64,000 bases of DNA from Bactericera cockerelli (Eukaryota; Arthropoda; Insecta; Hemiptera; Triozidae). A program made the position numbers and the translations under genes. The stretch is taken from contig CM044962.1 of the NCBI GenBank assembly GCA_024516035.1, positions 7,908,659 to 7,972,658 on the forward strand. Direction: 5' to 3'. The notes below the pieces were generated by a model that was given only the letters and a program-made list of their open reading frames with translations, was not told the DNA's origin and searched no databases. The first letter of the stretch is position 1, and each line of letters starts with the position of its first letter. Below, in pieces: positions 62,220 through 64,000 of this stretch.

Positions 62220-63100
62220 ATTATGATTCAAAAACCATGCATTGGTCGGGATTCGAACCCATGGATCCACGCATTAGCCTGTTCCCAGGACTAACGCATT
62301 ACACTACTTACTATCAATGCATGGTACATTTATTTTTAAAGTGATAATTTTTTTAGGTATGTGGCTGAAGCTAGATTTAACCAGTTGTATTTTTAGATTT
62401 AGTGAATATGTAATATTTTTAATAATATATTATATATAAAAAAATTACAGATTAATAAGGAGGTTTAAGAAATGTTTTACTATTTTATTCATTCACAAGT
62501 TTAAAAAAAAAGTTCTTACCAAAAAAATTGTCTTGTTACTCTCGTAACAAGTCTTGTGAACAACTGAAAGATCATTTTTTATTTTTTAAAAATGTGAAAA
62601 GATCAATGAAGAAAAATAGCTCTTTATTTCCTATTGATACCTATTGTGAGTATGTATGCTTATAAATAAAACAAAATACATATAAACTCTGTTTCGTGTT
62701 AATATAGGCCTGTTAACGAGTGCTACTTGACGAGCGTTCGTCTCTCGGCGAGCTTGATAACGGTAAATATAGTTTGTATGCTAGCAAGTTACTTAATAAA
62801 TTTCAATAAAAAATTTCCTAGAAACCTGAATAGCTGTATTTTGATAATGTATTTTAAAAGTGCATGGTATATTTTGAAAATGCATTTATTGTACTTTGAG
62901 AATGTACCTGCATTATATTTTCAAAATCGCATATATTTTATTTTGAAATGCATTTTGTGTCCAGTGTGATAAGTTAAGCCTCAAGACAACCATTATTTTT
63001 ATTTATTAGGAAGACATTATACAAAATTATAACATACATTTATAAAAATAAAAGTGCAGTATAATTAAAATACCTTCATAAATATTTAAACAATAAGCCA
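62220..63100. other. no gene seen
   Basis: One minus-strand tRNA-like head at 62240-62310 (B box GGATTCGAACC on plus) and otherwise AT-rich DNA. No exon-like open frame has coding character. Confidence 0.5.
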
Positions 63101-63104
63101 CATC

Positions 63105-63400
63105 ATCCTGCTATCTCAGTGGTTTACGCGTCTGTCTGGCATTCCAAAGGTCGTGGGTTCGTAACCCAGCCAGGACATGATAAGTTGTCCTCTCATTTGG
63201 TATTATGACCACATAAAAAGTCCTTTTTCGCCAGCAGTTAAAAAGTATATGTATAATTCATAGCTAAAATATAAGGTATGAGTGAACCCAGAAACAAAAA
63301 GTACAGAACCGAAATCGCTTTTGGGATCGAACCCAGGTCACCGACCCTGGAAACCTAGTGCGTTACTTCCACTCAGCCATGGTGAGCAAATAGATTCTTT
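63105..63400. repeat. diverged SINE family 3 (plus) and family 5 (minus) remnants
   Basis: 63105-63240 keeps ATCTCAGTGGTTTACGCGTC, B box GGGTTCGTAACC and TGATAAGTTGTCCTCTCATT. 63270-63395 keeps AAGGTATGAGTGAACCCAGA and ATCGAACCCAGGTCACC from an inverted family 5 head. Confidence 0.55.
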
Positions 63401-63498
63401 TAGGGCCCGGTTAAGATGCTGGTGTCTACCAGCCCAGAGCAGGTGTGGACCTCCCACCAGCCTCAGGGCTCCATGCTGAGCTGTGATTGGTAGAGTCT

Positions 63499-63708
63499 GT
63501 CCCGGTAGCTCAGTGGTAAAGGCGGCACTCTGTGAATCCATAGATTCCAGAGGTCGCGGGTTCGAAACCCAGCCGGGACATGAGAAGTTATCTTCCCATT
63601 TGGGATTTTTACCACATAATAATAAGTCTTGAACTAACTGCTGGAATAATGGGACTTAATAGTCCTAATCGGGCAGTATAGATAAGGCGATATTATTATT
63701 ATTATTAA
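63499..63708 (+). repeat. tRNA-derived SINE family 3, complete
   Basis: CTGTCCCGGTAGCTCAGTGG head, B box GGGTTCGAAACC closing with GCCGGGACATG, full body and (ATT)n tail. It is very close to 46235-46440, so it is probably a young subfamily. The remaining 63.7-64.0 kb shows no feature. Confidence 0.85.
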
Positions 63709-64000
63709 CCCGGCCCTCAGACTGTTGATCCAGGCTTGAGACTGAACAAATTGTGTAAAAATGGTCTTCAAACTTCATAACTAGTTATTTTAATGTTTTT
63801 AAATGATTATTTTATTTTTCTAAATGTTACTTATACTTATTATACATACTTGCTACAATTTGAACTGTTCCAAGGTCCAATTTAATGAATGCGGCATTTT
63901 TGTAACAATGCCTGGGCAACGCATTGACAAGCGGCTAAAGTACTGACAATTTGGCGATCAGACAATTACTGCCCTCAGATTGCCTGATCAAGTTTATTAC

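Overview
This window is AT-rich eukaryotic DNA, most likely from an arthropod nuclear genome. The evidence is spliced genes with GT-AG introns, TATA promoters with insect-style initiators, many tRNA-derived and 5S-rRNA-derived SINEs, jockey- and R1-like LINE remnants, Helitron ends and piggyBac/Harbinger MITEs. I cannot place the species. One 100-N assembly gap lies at 6501-6600. At least three single-base frame breaks in otherwise good coding exons, two next to or inside homopolymer or G/C-rich runs, suggest residual indel errors in a draft assembly.

Layout. 1-8.4 kb: LINE tail, low-complexity A-rich DNA and SINEs. 8.43-12.94 kb: a two-exon plus-strand gene encoding a signal peptide followed by a roughly 710-residue chain of short peptides separated by KKR, NKR/SKR or RR. 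This has the architecture of a multi-copy prohormone and resembles no family I recognise. 13.3-15.8 kb: a decayed jockey-type LINE. 16.7-32.7 kb: two divergent paralogues of the M14B (carboxypeptidase D/E-like) family, here called gene A (minus) and gene B (plus), separated by a 970-bp intergenic region. Both have lost zinc ligands, the substrate-binding Asn-Arg pair and the catalytic Glu, so they look like secreted pseudo-carboxypeptidases with four (A) and two (B) transthyretin-like domains. 35.6-44.0 kb: a five-exon minus-strand GILT-like gene whose active-site CxxC is absent. 45-51 kb: repeats only. 51.3-60.8 kb: a plus-strand RNFT-type RING-finger transmembrane E3 ligase gene. 60.8-64 kb: tandem repeats and SINEs.

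Possible joint action. The precursor offers dozens of dibasic sites, and peptides cut there carry C-terminal Lys/Arg, the natural ligand of carboxypeptidase E/D-type proteins. Two catalytically dead members of that family lie 4 to 10 kb away. A functional link (binding, sorting or carrying) is a hypothesis only.

Other notable structure: gene B carries an extra intron that appears to be a transposon insertion flanked by a near-perfect 9-bp duplication containing AG|GT; 5S-rRNA-headed SINEs share a body with tRNA-headed SINEs; fragments of exon edges are repeatedly duplicated beside real splice sites; and a 1.53-kb GC-rich non-coding insertion with an 11-bp target duplication sits inside a SINE.
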